DNA from: Lycorma delicatula
Taxonomy: Eukaryota > Arthropoda > Insecta > Hemiptera > Fulgoridae
Direction: 5' to 3'
NCBI RefSeq assembly: GCF_047948215.1
Contig: NC_134461.1
Coordinates: forward strand, 89,214,245 to 89,278,244
DNA length: 64,000 nucleotides
Positions 34,803-47,740 of this stretch are shown one piece after another. Numbering within the stretch: position 1 is the stretch's first letter; the number at the start of each line of letters is the position of its first letter. Below the pieces are notes generated by a model. It was not told where the DNA came from. It saw nothing but the letters and a program-made list of their open reading frames with translations, and did not search any database. The position numbers and the translations under genes were made by a program.

Positions 34803-35458
34803 TTGGTGGAGGGAGCTACGGGGAGGTCGTTCCCCGTAGCACGAGCAGACCAGTAGGGCCACACTCATGGCCACGATTGGGGTACGGGCAGAGGGAAAGA
34901 TTTACGCAGAAGAACGCTGTTTTCGATGATGGAAATTAGGGCACCGTGCGGAGTCGTGCAGTGCGCCGGATAGGAGAGAACAATGCTTTAATTGTGAGGA
35001 AGCTGGCCACCAGTGTAAGGATTGCAAGAAAGAGGCTAGATGTCCCTCTTATAAAGCGTGAGAACATTTGCTCGGGAGTCGTGGCTGCAGGACCTGATAG
35101 AAGCCATGAGGGTCGTTCACCTGTGGAACAGATTTGAGCTGTGCGGCGTGAGGTTTGGCTGCTGCTACGCCTGGATGTTAGATGGTTCCGGATGGACAAC
35201 CCTGTCCGGGAAGGGTGGGATTCTCCGGCATCTCACTGTTGATGATCGGACAGGGACCCCTTCGGGAGTCTCCTTATTTGAGGCATGACAAAAATAAAGA
35301 CAGTGTCTCGGCTACCTGGGTGGGGCCTTGGGAACGGCATAGCCGGGCCCAGGATTACTGCCCACGCGGTTTGAGGAGATGGCATCCCCCGGAGCTGTTT
35401 TAATGCTTAAGTGCGGGTCCGGCTCTGAGCGGCGGGGTAAAAATTAAAGGAGAAAAAA
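34803..35458 (+). mobile_element. Gag-only non-LTR family G, copy 1 (5'-truncated)
   Basis: A GC-rich island in AT-rich DNA. About 34910-35060 encodes two zinc knuckles: CFR*WKLGHRAESC (second Cys now TGA) and CFNCEEAGHQCKDC (intact CX2CX4HX4C, 34984-35025), then KKEARCPSYKA and a stop. This is the C-terminal end of an R1-clade ORF1 (gag). No RT follows: ~390 bp of non-coding DNA runs to GCGGGTCCGGCTCTGAGCGG ... AAAGGAG and an A-run (~35450-35458). The same 3' tail closes the copies at 38680-39335 and 58940-60975. Overlapping short ORFs here are shadows. Confidence 0.75.
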
Positions 35459-35459
35459 A

Positions 35460-38400
35460 ATATATATAAAGTAGTACGAAATAAACTGTATATTTAGCAG
35501 TTTATAAAAAAAATAATAAATAAATAAAAATATTTCTTAACTAAAATTGACTCAGGGAAAACATAATGTCGATCTAAACATATAGTATTTATTCCATGTG
35601 AAAAATGAAAAATGAACTTAAATAACAGTTTAAACTACATAAATTGCTCTTTAAACTATATATTCGCCGTGTAAGGCTGATAATACCATTAAGCGTATGC
35701 AAATTAAATTGAAGTCCTATGAATCACATACCTTCACTCTGTTTACTACAGAGACTGGTTGTATTCAGTACAGCCATGTTAAAAATTTAGAAATTTTTAA
35801 AACTCAAATAAAATATTTATTTTTGTAATTGAGAAAAGCTAATTTTTAATATATTAAAACAGCAGCCAAATTTTTTTTTTAAATTGACATCAAACTTTTT
35901 TCTCCTATAAAATTTTTGCTAGATTCCAGAGGAGTTCGGAAACCCATTAAAAATTTGAAACGTGTTTTTTTTTTTATTATTTTTTAATGATATCCTGATG
36001 GATGTAAAAAAAACATGTTTTCTAGTATAATAATTCTTTAACCTGTAATTTTTTTAAAATTAAAAAATATTTAAGATTTCAATTTAGATTTATGATAAAG
36101 TAGCTTTTCTTTTATAAGACTTGGGAATCGGTTCAGCCATTTTTACGTGATGCACAAACAAAAAACCTTTAAAGAAATAAACGTTTAAGGTAAAATTTCA
36201 ATTTTATATAGTGAAATGTTTTATTTCAACATATTACCAAAAAAAAAGATTCTATAATAAGCTAACTTTGATATAAATTTTTAATATTTAAAAAAACATT
36301 TTCAACCCGTTTCCGATATTTATATATAATTTAATATTTTTCCACAAAGAAAACAAAAGCAATCATAATATTTTCTTATCCTGAACTTTCCTTATCGAAC
36401 AATGACCGGATTTTTACAACTCTGATTGACGTATGTTTATTGACAGTACAAAGAATGATACATTTATACTATTTATCGATAAAATGAAGGGATTCAATAA
36501 TAATTTACACGTGTTACCCCCTCTACGTTTGTCTCGGCTATTTCTTTCAATTTTTTTGTTTTGTTTTATTAAGATTTATTTCAAAAGTATAATTGTTAAT
36601 TATAAACTATAATTGCATATGTATATTATCTAAACACCATTTTTAAATTATTTTTTTTTATTACACTAACTTTTTTCTATTTATTTTCATAAAACTTTCT
36701 ATTCATATTTTTCTTTTCATTTATTCTATAATCTTTTTCCTTTTTCACTATTTTCGTCTTATTTTTACCATATAAAATAAGCAATAAGTTAATTATTATA
36801 TCGGAGGGTGATCGGATCGGCAACTTATCAGTTCTTTCTACAATTTATATGTATGTGAAATAAATATTGTTATTACACGGAGTAGTCAACTCTTGTAATT
36901 AAGTATATTCGTTTGTAATTAATACCGCTTATTTAAAAGGTAGTTTAATTTTAGGGTTTTAAAGTAGTATTTAATCTATGCGTAACAACTTTTTTAGAAA
37001 ATAAATAAAGGTATTGTTGATTTAATGAGACGTATTATTGAACGTGGTTTTGAAAACTATTTATTTAAGGACATTTTTATGGTAATGGTTCTCCTACAAA
37101 TAAACAGCGCCAAAAATAGTTTACGTACTTTGCAATTACAAGTTATTTTAGAGTATTTTGAACCAACTGGTTTTTGGTAATTTTTTATTATTTTTTAACC
37201 GAGATCCTTTTTCTTTCACAATCTTTTTTTTCATATCATTGCTAATTTGCAGTAAGTATTTATCTTAATAGTTGTTAAGACACGGTTTATTGCTAAAACG
37301 AAGTCCATGCTTTACAAATAGCTGAAATAGAAATTATGTAAGTGGTCAGCAGACTGAAACGGACAATCGTCAAAGTTTGAAAAAATATTTAATATTAGAT
37401 TTTCAGTATATTTAAACAATAATCTTTTATAAAATCTATTAATGAAATTGCGAAATCATAAAATCAAATTGCACTACATAAAAACAAGTTAAAGAGATTT
37501 ATTTTCTATTTATTTATTTTTTTACTTTCAAAAGGTTTTCTTCAAAAAATTGAATTTACAACAATTAAGCCGAAAGCAAGAAGGTTTAGTAAGTTTTTTC
37601 ATCGTTTATTATAATAGAAATAACGTTTAAAAGCAGGTTTTTCTATTTTTTCAAGATACGCAGTTCGACTTTTAAATAATCATCACTATATAGAATGGAA
37701 TAAAATAAAAATGAAAATGAACAAACTTAGATAAATAAATCCAAAAGTAAAACGTAAAAGAACAAATATAAATAAATAAATAATATGAAATACTTAGCAA
37801 TAAAATAAGTTTGTTTTACCTGGAGCCTATTTATGGAAAAAAAAGAAGAGAACAAGGAAAAAATTCTTGTGCAGTTCTGCGATTTTTTATTTTTTCTGTT
37901 TCCTTTTGATAAAATATCAACTTATTCTAATATAAAATTTAAAAAAAAAACTTTTGATCCATAAAAAATAATTACATGTCAAAAACGTTAAAATAAAGAT
38001 AAAATTTTGTGTGCTGAGAAAAATATGTCTTAATTCTTCAATAGATACCGCAGGTAAAGAAATGTCAACGTTCCAACTTGCAGCAACATAAGGAAACACG
38101 ATTCTAACTTTCCCCGCTCAAATTTTTCCGACCTTAAATTGAAACTAACTCAAGAACGACAACCAATCTTCATCAAATTTATACGTGCATAATTTCAGAT
38201 TAACTAAACCATATCTATTATAGCATATCTAAATTTCAATGAAATTTATTTCGTAGTTTTGGATATTTTCGAGTACAAAATTCTATACATAGGCCTATAA
38301 ATATATATGTATATATAAACAAACATATAAAGAAACCACAATTTAAGTGAATGATATATTCGCACTCCTCATACCTCAAAACGTAAAGAATAATTCATAT

Positions 38401-38679
38401 TCACACCCACATACTGCCACCTTACGACCAAAACTAATACCGTACTTTTCTTTGAAAGGTCAGTAAAAAATTGAGAATAAACGTATTAAATGTTGGCCTG
38501 CGGATAGGCCAAGCTGAAATATATTAGATTGCAATTAAAATAAATAAAATAACAGTTATAGTTATTAATTGATTTATTATTTCTTTTATTTTATAGTTTA
38601 CCTAAATTTTTCTTGTAGATTCTTGTATATTTTTTTACAACTTATTTGTTTTTATTTTTGCAATGTTTTGCTGTTGTAT
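35460..38679. other. Long AT-rich gap
   Basis: No gene, SINE or LINE fragment recognised. A short inverted TTGGCCTGCGGATAGGCCAA lies at about 38493. Confidence 0.4.
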
Positions 38680-39335
38680 TTACATTTTTTCTCCTTCCCC
38701 CTGGGCCGGATCCACAATTAAGTATAACACAGCCCACCCGAGTGTCCATATACTCAAAGAGACCTTCCGCCAACCAGTTACATATCCGGCATGACAGGTC
38801 CGCCCGCCGGTCGGATCTTTCCTCCATACTTGCCTCTACCTTCCAGAGTAGGGTAATCAGGCCAGACTATGTCGTTCCTGGGACCCACCCCAGAAACCGG
38901 GACTCGGTCTTTACGCCAATGCCTCTAACGGGGACCCCGGAAGAGGTAGCCCCACCGGGACTCGGTTTTTTTAGCGCGGGGGTTTTGGAGTCCTCGTGCT
39001 TCATCTCCACCGCCCAGCCGCGCAAGCACGAACGAGCGGTGTTTCCGTAGGGAAACAGCCGTCCAACACCTCCTCGCTCCCCCCACTTTCTCGTGACGAC
39101 TCACAGAGATCCTCATCGTGACGACACGCACTCCTCAGTCTCGTGGCCTTCCATGCCTCATATTTCGTATGTCACAGGCGCTGTACAACCTGTCCGCCGG
39201 TGTCCCGGCTTCCCGCAATTGTAGCAGAGCTGCGACCTGTTGGTCCCCGTACAGATCGCCGAAATGTACCCCACGGCCCAGCACCGATAATACCTGTTCT
39301 CATCCTCCCGTCCGTAAATTAACCTAAAGTCAAGG
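38680..39335 (-). mobile_element. Gag-only non-LTR family G, copy 2 (5'-truncated)
   Basis: On the minus strand the element begins with two zinc knuckles: YYRCWAVGYISAIC (first Cys and His replaced by Tyr) and CYNCGKPGHRRTGC (intact CX2CX4HX4C, about 39247-39204), then TAPVTYEI and a stop. A GC-rich non-coding stretch follows, including CCCGTTAGAGGCATTGGCGT and AAAGACCGAGTCCCGGT. It ends GTGGATCCGGCCCAGGGGGA then AGGAG and an A-run at about 38680-38690. The 3' half aligns with copies at 34803 and 58940; no reverse transcriptase lies between knuckles and tail. Confidence 0.75.
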
Positions 39336-39800
39336 GTATGAACTGAAGGGCTGCGAACAACATTTTTAGTGGTATGTTATTGTTAATTTATCTTGAATTT
39401 CGAGACATTTACTAAAGATTGGCTAAATAAAATTAGAACTAGGCGCGGGGTTCGTGCTTCGGCGAGCTCGGTTAGCTAGTTCAGAGGGCAACGATGTAGG
39501 ACATTCAAGATATCCGGACGAGGTCTACAGCGAAGGCAAAAGCTGAGTTTAAAAATCACCGATGTAAATGTGTACCGAGGCATTTACATCGCTGGCATCC
39601 CAACGAAGCCTGGCTTATTACTATGAGATTTAAAAAGTTAGTGGGCGAAAGACGACTCCCGTTAAAGCCCATCAGAGCTGGTAACGGAAGGAGGGTGTGT
39701 CAAGGCGGTTGTAATCCCCTACGAGGTTAGGATGGATATTCTCCTCCTCCCGGATGACTGCCCTGCAATGTATCCCATCCGATTTTGATTCTCTCTTCCG
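39336..39800. other. GC-richer unassigned block
   Basis: About 39440-39780 (AGGCGCGGGGTTCGTGCTTC ... AACGGAAGGAGGGTGTGTC ... CCTCCTCCCGGATGACTGC) has element-like composition and could be another LINE's untranslated region. No coding potential seen. Confidence 0.35.
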
Positions 39801-42540
39801 TCATACTCAAATTTTATTATTTCCCTCACACACACAACCTAATCTAATATATTCACTAGAATGAATTTTCTTTGGTCTATGGTATAGAAAAGATTGAAGA
39901 AGATTAATAAAATAGTAAAAATAATTAGTAATTCCTTAATAATTTATTTTTAACTTGAAAATAATGAACAAAATTTGATATAATTAGTATATATATGCTT
40001 TAATCAGTAAATGTACAATGAAACGCATTACTTTGATTTGAACAATTAAAAATTCTGTTTTGTTTTATAGTACGGTAAAAAGGATTCACTTATAATTTAC
40101 AATAAGGTAAAATTTGGTATAAAAACTCAAGCTATATTTAAAACAAACTTTGTCTTAATTATAACAATTTAAAATTACAATACTGTTGTTACCTATTTAT
40201 ACTAGTATTATACATAAATATAATTTATACATAAACTTTAATATAATGGTATATATACTCTATAAATATATCAACTAATACAAAAATAAATGCTTTCAAC
40301 ATTACATACATAATTTTGTTTTTTTACTTAAAGCTTTTGTTTATTTAAAATATAAATTTAAAGTATCCTGATTTTGTTCGATATTTATTTGGTACGAATA
40401 GAACGTTAAAAAACATATTTTCATAACATTTTAATTCGAATTAAACATTTTTTTCAAGTTGTATTAAGAAACAACGCAAAAAAAACTTATTTGTCGTTAT
40501 TTTAAAAATATTAAAATGAATTTCGTATGCTCTATTAAATTAGAAAAAAATTTGTATCTTAGATTTTACGTGTATATCCAGTTATTAATTAATTTATTAT
40601 AAAATAAATTCACTTTGTTTTGAATATACTGAATAACTGAATATAGTAAGTAAAATATAAATGTAAGTTGGTATTAGTTCAGGATGATTCCTAGACAACA
40701 TAGTAGCACCAGTGAAAGTTTCACCTTTCCACTTCTTTTAAATGAGTAAAAAGGTACTACAATTTTGTATGGAATTTCAAATATATAATAAGTACATTCA
40801 GCAAGTTTAATAAAATAATAAACAAATATAATTTACTTTTAACGTACAGAACTCGCTTTCTAATTAAATTTTTGTTTTAATATTAACATAATATACACAC
40901 AACCTTAATTTAGTAATGAACTTACATATCGTTCATTTTAACATAACTATAATCTAAATTAAATAATTAAAATGATATTAATTTGGTAATAAATAAAAAA
41001 ATACGTTTTTTATAAATAAAATACTGTTAATTTATAGGCTACCATTTAAATAAGAAATTCTTATAATACTGTTTATATTTTAAAATATAGGAACACATAA
41101 CTAGTTGAATATGGTTAAAAATATTAATATATGTTTTTATTTTTTTCTTAAGAAAACCATATTTATTTTAATTTACTTTAATATGAATTCCCCAATAGGA
41201 ATTTAATATTTTTAATTTATTTATAGCAACTTTCCAGTATGAAGAACTTCATTAAATATAATGTTTTCATAAAATATAAAACGAAATACTACGTAATATT
41301 GTAAAAATTATCATAATTTTTCATAAACAAACGTTTTATAAGTACAACACTTTGCTTGTAATTTAAATTTTTTATGCGTCCAAAACATTCACCATTAATT
41401 CTACAATATATTATCCCTTAAAAGAATATAAAAAAAATGTTGTACATGAATTGTGGAGTTAGTACAATAAAATTATGGTTAATTATTAAAAAAAATATAT
41501 ATATATATTTAAAATTAAATGTGTTTTAAAAAATGTAAAAATAGTGTTTTATTTCGTTTGGATGATATATCTCATCCAAAAAGAAGTTAGAATTTTTACA
41601 GATTTTTTCTTTTATTTGTTTACTTGCAGGATAACCAAATAAAATTATTATAATTGTTATGTACAAAAATAAGTAAAAAAATTTATTTCAACAATAATAG
41701 GTAAAGTTTCACATATAATGAATTTATTATTTTTTTTAAGTAGCTCTCAGACATATGGAACCGATAAAAACGTTTATAGGATGTCTTTATGAGTAAAACT
41801 CAGCATTTTTTTAACTGAATATTTTGAATTTATGGCTCTAAAATTTTTAAAATATTTAGTTCTACCGTTTGTTGTCTGATAAAACTATTATATATCCTCC
41901 TAATTTTATTATTTTTTAGTACTATATGAATCAATTACCTTTTGTAAAATACGTTTGTTTTTATATGGTTACATTAAACAAATTTTAAAATTCAAAGATA
42001 GAAAAGTCAATATATATAACGTTCATTAAATTTACATTGGAGATAATTTACAATTATTTTTTTTTTAAATCTACTATAAAATTTGATAATGTTTATTTGA
42101 TCATTATCAAATAAACATCTGATAATGTTCATCAAATTTTTCCTAAACAAATTTCTAATAAGCTTTTTTAATCTTTTTAAGCAACTTAGCATTAAGAGAA
42201 TAACACCATAATAAAATTATACATAAAAGTGTGATATAAACTTATTTGAAATATATTATAACTTTCTAAATATTTTTGTTTTTAAACCAAACATAAAAAA
42301 AGTATTTTCACTAATTCTGCAAGCAACGAATAATATTTATATGAAACACTTTACTATTCATTTACTACATAATGAATTAATTATTTTATTTTAATTAAAC
42401 ATGTTATAGTACTTAATAAATTCACTAATCTTTTATTAACTTACTTCTAATAGATCTAAAAACTTAACTTATTAAAGCTGAAAATTAAAGCTATCGTTGT
42501 TCATCTTTTTTATTAAAGCTGTTTGATAGTTTTTAAACCG
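39801..42540. other. Long AT-rich gap 3' of the EcKL gene
   Basis: No gene; TA-rich stretches only. At 42080-42130 TTGATCATTATCAAATAAAC with a nearby near-repeat forms a small local palindrome. Confidence 0.4.
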
Positions 42541-42546
42541 TTTATT
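42510..42546 (-). terminator. Polyadenylation signals of the EcKL gene
   Basis: AATAAA on the minus strand at 42541-42546 and 42510-42515, ~12 and ~43 nt past the stop codon. Either could serve; such hexamers are common in AT-rich DNA. Confidence 0.4.
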
Positions 42547-42557
42547 ATTACTTTTTT

Positions 42558-43862
42558 TTAAATAACAATATTGTTTTCGATATCATCAATTCCAAATTTG
42601 TCAATAATATCATAATTATCTTCGAATAAACCTTTTTTATCGAAATACATTAATATATTTGGTAATAATTGACGATATTTTTTACCTTTAATACATTTTA
42701 AAAATGTATTATCTTCAGCTTTCCAATCTGTAATATCTTCTTCGTCGATAACACCTTCCGGATCTCTTATAGATAATGGTAAAACGGATACAGCTGCATA
42801 TAAGCCGTAGAAATCTGTTATCATTAAGTCTTTATCCAGTTGTTTTTCTGATAATTGCTTTTGTCCTAAATTTATTAATTCCTTATTAAGACAATTGATG
42901 TATATGTCAACTAATTCTTGTAATTTTGTTTCACGTACTTCCTCTTTTACGCTCGACATAAAAAAATACTGTAAATCTAAAGCAGGTGTAGCGTATCTAC
43001 AACATTGAAAATCAATAAATTTTGCTTCTTCAACATCACCGGTTATATCATTGTATTTAAATAATATATTATTTGTCCATAAATCTCCATGATTTAATAC
43101 GTTAAATTCTTTTGATTTTGTTGCAAATATACCTAAATCCCATAGTTTTTCACAGAATTTTTTCAAATTTTTACTGTAATGTTTTAATTCGTTGTTTTTA
43201 TTATTATTATTTTTATTTAATTCATTACCTAAACATATAAATGGTTGTTTTAAATATTGCTCATTAGATTCACGTCTTGTTTGTCTAAATAATAATTCTT
43301 CTCCGACTAAATCAATGTATTTTTTATTAATTTTTTTAACTGCGACTGAGCCAGCGTGAAATTTAGCTAGCGTTTTCATTACAATCACACAATGATCGAA
43401 ATCTAATTGTTCTCTTCTGTCGGCCATTTTGTAATCATCACTTAAATCTTCGATTACAATTTCTTTATTATTATTATAAATAAAATTTTCATTATCGCAA
43501 TCATCATCATCATCATCGATTGCAAAAGATTTATTATTTAAACATTTTGGTCCTAATTTACAATTTATACATTTTTCAATTAACGGTAGAACTTTATTAT
43601 ACATATACATTTCTTTACTCCATAATCCAGAATCTTGTATTAATGTTTCCATAACACCTTCTGGTAAACATTTTATTAAAAATTTATTTTTCATATTATT
43701 TTTTAATTCAACTTCTACTCGTAATAACGTACTGGCATAATTATTACCTTTCCCGATTGCTGGTTTTATTTCATAATTAATTATATCCATTAAATCAATA
43801 TTTAACAATCTGCATATATATATTTTATTTATCCATTCATATTTTTTCGTCCTATGATCCAT
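42558..43862 (-). CDS. Ecdysteroid-kinase-like protein (EcKL, CHK kinase-like domain), 434 codons
   Basis: Paralogue of the 17597-18820 gene. Landmarks: GKGNNYASTLLRVEVEL (~res 38-54), FLIKCLPEG with the candidate ATP lysine (~res 61-69), IVIEDLSDDYKMADRREQ (~res 135-152), LDFDHCVIVMKTLAKFHAGS, catalytic loop FNVLNHGDLWTNNILFKYND (HxDxxxxN), metal-binding AKFIDFQCCRYATPALDLQY, then YGLYAAVSVLPLS. It differs from its paralogue by an acidic insert (DDDDDCDNEN, ~res 117-126) and an Asn/Lys insert (NKNNNNKNNELK, ~res 213-224), the latter encoded by slippage-prone AAT/AAC runs. The acceptor TTTGTTATAG (AG at 43863-43864) directly abuts the ATG. Frame intact; no signal peptide or TM. Probable cytosolic kinase; substrate unknown. 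Confidence 0.93.
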   Translation of the reverse strand: MDHRTKKYEWINKIYICRLLNIDLMDIINYEIKPAIGKGNNYASTLLRVEVELKNNMKNKFLIKCLPEGVMETLIQDSGLWSKEMYMYNKVLPLIEKCINCKLGPKCLNNKSFAIDDDDDDCDNENFIYNNNKEIVIEDLSDDYKMADRREQLDFDHCVIVMKTLAKFHAGSVAVKKINKKYIDLVGEELLFRQTRRESNEQYLKQPFICLGNELNKNNNNKNNELKHYSKNLKKFCEKLWDLGIFATKSKEFNVLNHGDLWTNNILFKYNDITGDVEEAKFIDFQCCRYATPALDLQYFFMSSVKEEVRETKLQELVDIYINCLNKELINLGQKQLSEKQLDKDLMITDFYGLYAAVSVLPLSIRDPEGVIDEEDITDWKAEDNTFLKCIKGKKYRQLLPNILMYFDKKGLFEDNYDIIDKFGIDDIENNIVI

Positions 43863-44565
43863 CTATAACAAATTAAAAAGTATTTATTATTTAATTAAAT
43901 ATATTTGGATATATAAAAAATAATTATAATATACTAGTAAGTTTCTATCCAGAATAAGTAGCAATCTATCAGGAATAAATTTTGAGAATCGCTAAATGTA
44001 TATTATCTCAAGTTATACAAAACATAGCGTGTACTGAATCGGTATGTTTTATTAAAAGTCTTTCCTCCGAGGTAATTTATGAAAATGTTTTACGGACCGG
44101 TAGTACCCTTCTAAATTTCACATAATCATTACAGTAGATTATGATTTTCCTTAAAAAGGCTCAAGTTTTTATTCGGGAGCGGAAATATTTAGTAGTTATA
44201 AAAATTAAAAAAAAGGATTTGTTGTAAGATTTATTTTTTAGTTAAGATTTATTTTGCTATGATCTATGATCTTGTAAGAAATATGCTTAAGCAGTAAACT
44301 TACAAAGAATTGGAAAAAGTAAAAAAAAAAATTAGTGTAGAATTTAATAGTATCAAATTTAGATTCAAGAAATAGAAAGAAATGTTTGAAAATATTTCTG
44401 TGTAGTGTAGTGCTTAGCGTAATAAAATGTGGACAATAATTAAAACAAAAAGAGCTTCCTCAAGATTGAAAGTAAATCTTATTTTCTTTATCCCTTAAGG
44501 TATCACAGCTGAAGGAAGAAAATTTCAAATTATCAATAAATGTTTTTATTTATTTTTATTAATTT

Positions 44566-44603
<38 letters not shown>

Positions 44604-46701
44604 TATATAATTATAAATATATAAATAAACATATATTAAATTTATATCAAACAGTAAAAATGTAGGTCAAGTACGAAGTAAACTGTTACAAGCGTAAATG
44701 ATTTATTATTTATTTTGATAGATTATAACTCTACTTCTCGTTTAATTTATACACGCACAAGCCTGGGCGCATTCATATATACTCACAAAAGCTCGTTTGC
44801 TAAACTTTTGTATGAAAGTCTGTATAATATTAATACAAAATATGTTTCTTTCTAGACAATTTTCTAAAAGTAGTCGCAAATATATTAAAGATAAAAATAT
44901 ATGGATCGATTTTATAAGAAATTAGACAAAAGTAAATTATATTTTTCGGAAGTAGAATTTATGAAAAACATTTTGTATTAGTGAAAATTCCTCCGTATAT
45001 TTCTAGTTTTCTTATTTACTAATTTTATTTTATTTGATTTTTTTACATTAAAATAATTAAAATTATTATATTTTTAATATAATTGTTGTAGAAGTTTAAT
45101 AGTTTATTTAATATTGTTTTTAGAAGATTATAGAAGTTTTTGTTATTGATATGATTGTTGTTATGTATACGACTACTAAATTCGAATTGAAATGATGGAC
45201 TGTATGTTTTTGCAATTATTTTGTTTACAAATAAAATTTATGAAAGTATTTTTGCTTTGTTTATTATTATCTACGCCAATAAAAACAAAACGTTTGGTTT
45301 TTGAGTAGACTTTTTGGCATTTCATGGATAACTTTTTTCTCAAAAATTCCCGATCTTTATTAGAATCGTTAGTTAATTAAATTTATTAAATTTGATTACA
45401 AATTATATTTTTATAAATTTTTACATAGCTAATATTGTGCAATATTTAAAAAATAAAAACTATATGAAATTTTCTAATTTAAATTAAATATAAAAAGTTA
45501 TTATTTATTCTGTGTAAACCTTTGTTGACTATCTGTAAAATTGTTAACTAACCTGCATTTTTTAGATTTATTTATTTTGAAAAAAATATCTATTTATAAG
45601 AATAAAATAGTATTTTTTTCATTTCATTAATTGAATTAATTTTTTAAATTAAAAAAAAATCCTATTAATCGTTAGATGATTTTTAATCTCTTAAGATAGC
45701 CTGTCCTAAGAAATTAAATATTTTTACTGTAATACCAATAAAAATTAAAAAAAAAAAATTAATTAAAAAAAATTATACATTTTGATAGAATTTTAAAATC
45801 GATTTATTTAAAAACAATCGTGTAAAAAATCAAATGATAATATCTCTTATATTCTTATATTTAAAAGTACCTCAAAAATTTAACTTATCATTAATTTGAT
45901 ACATTTTTAATGTATATAATTAAATTATTAATAAAAATTAATTTAATACTCGTAAATTTTTTCCTGTAGCAATGCGCTTAAGAAAGAGAAAAATTAATTA
46001 AATCTTTTGATTTTAATCTAAAAATTATGATTTAAACTTTTCTGTTGCACTACATCTAAAATTATAATTCTGTAAAAATGAAATAATATATGTTTGTCCT
46101 ATTTTCTTATTTATATTACTCACGGGTCTCTTTTATCATAAAATTGATTTTTTATTTTGTTAACATTGTTTTATTTCATATTTTGTACCAAAGTTTTTTT
46201 TTTTTAATATTTATTCATTTAGTTGGTTTCTTATAAATAACTTATTTTATAATTCATTATCAAATTATGAAATAGGCTACTATTTTTCCTTTTTTTATTG
46301 AAATGAAATGCAAACAAACGCAATTTCATTCGTTTTAACTTCGCTTAAATGTATATACATTTTTTTATATTTACTAAATAAATAGTAATGAAAATTTAAA
46401 AATACACAATTCAAAATATTAGGGTATATTATGTTTATAGTTTTTTTAAAAATAAGTTATCAAAATAAACATTTTTGTCAAATTTGATTTTCCTTAAAAA
46501 ATAGATAAATAACTCATATTATATAAAATTTGAACACTTTTTTAATCGTAAAATATTTTAAATTAAATATTTCCTATGGGACATTTATAACTTTTCTTAA
46601 ATTTTTTTGATGTATCTAATCTTATTATTTCTTAAAGTATACCAAATACCTTAATTTAATTTTAAAGAGAAAAACAAAAATTTAGTAAAATGTATAAATA
46701 C
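43863..46701 (-). other. Proposed 5'-UTR intron of the 42558-43862 EcKL gene
   Basis: Acceptor immediately before the ATG; tentative donor AAAAG|GTATTT at 46702/46701. The interval is AT-rich, with a (TA)n run at 44566-44610 and no ORF. Confidence 0.3.
44566..44610. repeat. (TA)n microsatellite
   Basis: Two TA runs separated by TATG. Confidence 0.9.
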
Positions 46702-46791
46702 CTTTTAGTTTGGAGAAAATTTTTTATTCGTAGGTTGAAATATTTTCGTATGTTGCTTTAAAGTCACAATAAACTTAGAGAGTCTTATATA
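46702..46791 (-). promoter_or_regulatory. Candidate EcKL promoter and short leader exon
   Basis: Minus strand GGTATATAAGACTC (TATA at 46784-46791) is followed ~30 bp later by a ~58-nt ATG-free stretch ending AAAAG|GTATTT. The layout (TATA, ATG-free leader, GT donor, long intron, acceptor at the ATG) mirrors the candidate at 24.2-24.44 kb. Weak on its own. Confidence 0.3.
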
Positions 46792-47024
46792 CCAAAAAGG
46801 TAATTTTATTTATATAATAATACATATATATATAGCAGGTAACACTTTAGTTAAACTAACTTTACTAAAAACACTAAATAATTAATAAATTTGTATTGGT
46901 AAGTAATGAGTGAATTGTAGCGATATCAAAATATGTCTGTGACATTCTCGGTTTTGCATCCAGTATTTATTTATTTGTCTCGTGTATTTGTGTGCACGTG
47001 TGTGTGTATCTATGTATGTACTTA

Positions 47025-47185
47025 TGACGAGGATTCATAGGCGGGGGTCTTCGTCCCCACGAACCACTCATAGTGCGTTCCCCTTGTGCAGTACCCCGAC
47101 CAGCTGAAGCGAGGCCTATGTACGTAAGCTTTAACTCTACCAAGGTCAATAGATTATTATTACGCGGCCTTGACATTATCACACC
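47025..47185 (-). repeat. GC-richer element fragment with microsatellite tail
   Basis: Minus strand: GGCCTCGCTTCAGCTGGTCG ... GTGGTTCGTGGGGACGAAGA ... CCTCGTCATAAGTACATAC, then a GATACACACACGTG-type simple tail. Resembles the 3' UTR of an R1-like LINE by composition and by ending in a simple repeat. No coding sequence. Confidence 0.4.
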
Positions 47186-47433
47186 AAATACTAATTAACT
47201 GTTAATATTATTATTACTTAATTATAATTATTAATTTACTATATGTTATTTACAGATTTTTGTCAATAATATGTTTTATTTAATAATAATCTAGTGGCCC
47301 CTTGCTGCTTCACAGCGTTATTACTAGAAAGTAATGTTATATATTTAAAATAATCGGCTAAAAACCTATTCCGTTTACAATTCACCCCCAACCCCCTTGT
47401 TTTTATCTTTCCTTCCCTACCACAGGTAAACTT

Positions 47434-47740
47434 CGTGTTCAAAACATATCTCCAGTCAATCAAGAGATTCTACCGGACGGATCGGGCTGTTTTTTTTTAT
47501 TCTTCTCGAAATGGCTAGCGGATGTGTCATCAACCGTCGGCGGATTTTCAAAGTGATTTCACTGTGAGTAATAACCTTGGAAAGTTCCTCAATTATGGAA
47601 TAAATGAGGATTATTTTCAGGAATTTTCAGAGGAGACTCAAGTTTGGGGTCCGGTGTGTCATTCCAAAGAGAATAAAAAAAAATCAGCCCGATCCGTCCG
47701 GTAGAACGTCCAGACGGACTGGAAACAAGTTTTCAGCCCC
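47434..47740. mobile_element. MITE with near-perfect terminal inverted repeats
   Basis: TTCTACCGGACGGATCGGGC at 47468 and its reverse complement ending at 47705 form arms of ~37 bp with one mismatch in the first 35 (core 47468-47705, 238 bp). Imperfect inverted similarity continues outward (AAAAC...CCAGTC at about 47434-47457; GACTGG...GTTTT at about 47713-47730), so the true ends may be there. The interior is non-coding. No clear target-site duplication at either pair of ends. Confidence 0.8.

Noticed and set aside
34936..35403. Several overlapping small ORFs at 34.9-35.4 kb
   Set aside because: The zinc-knuckle frame (34984-35060) is in a different phase from all of them; they are GC-driven shadows in a gag-only element.
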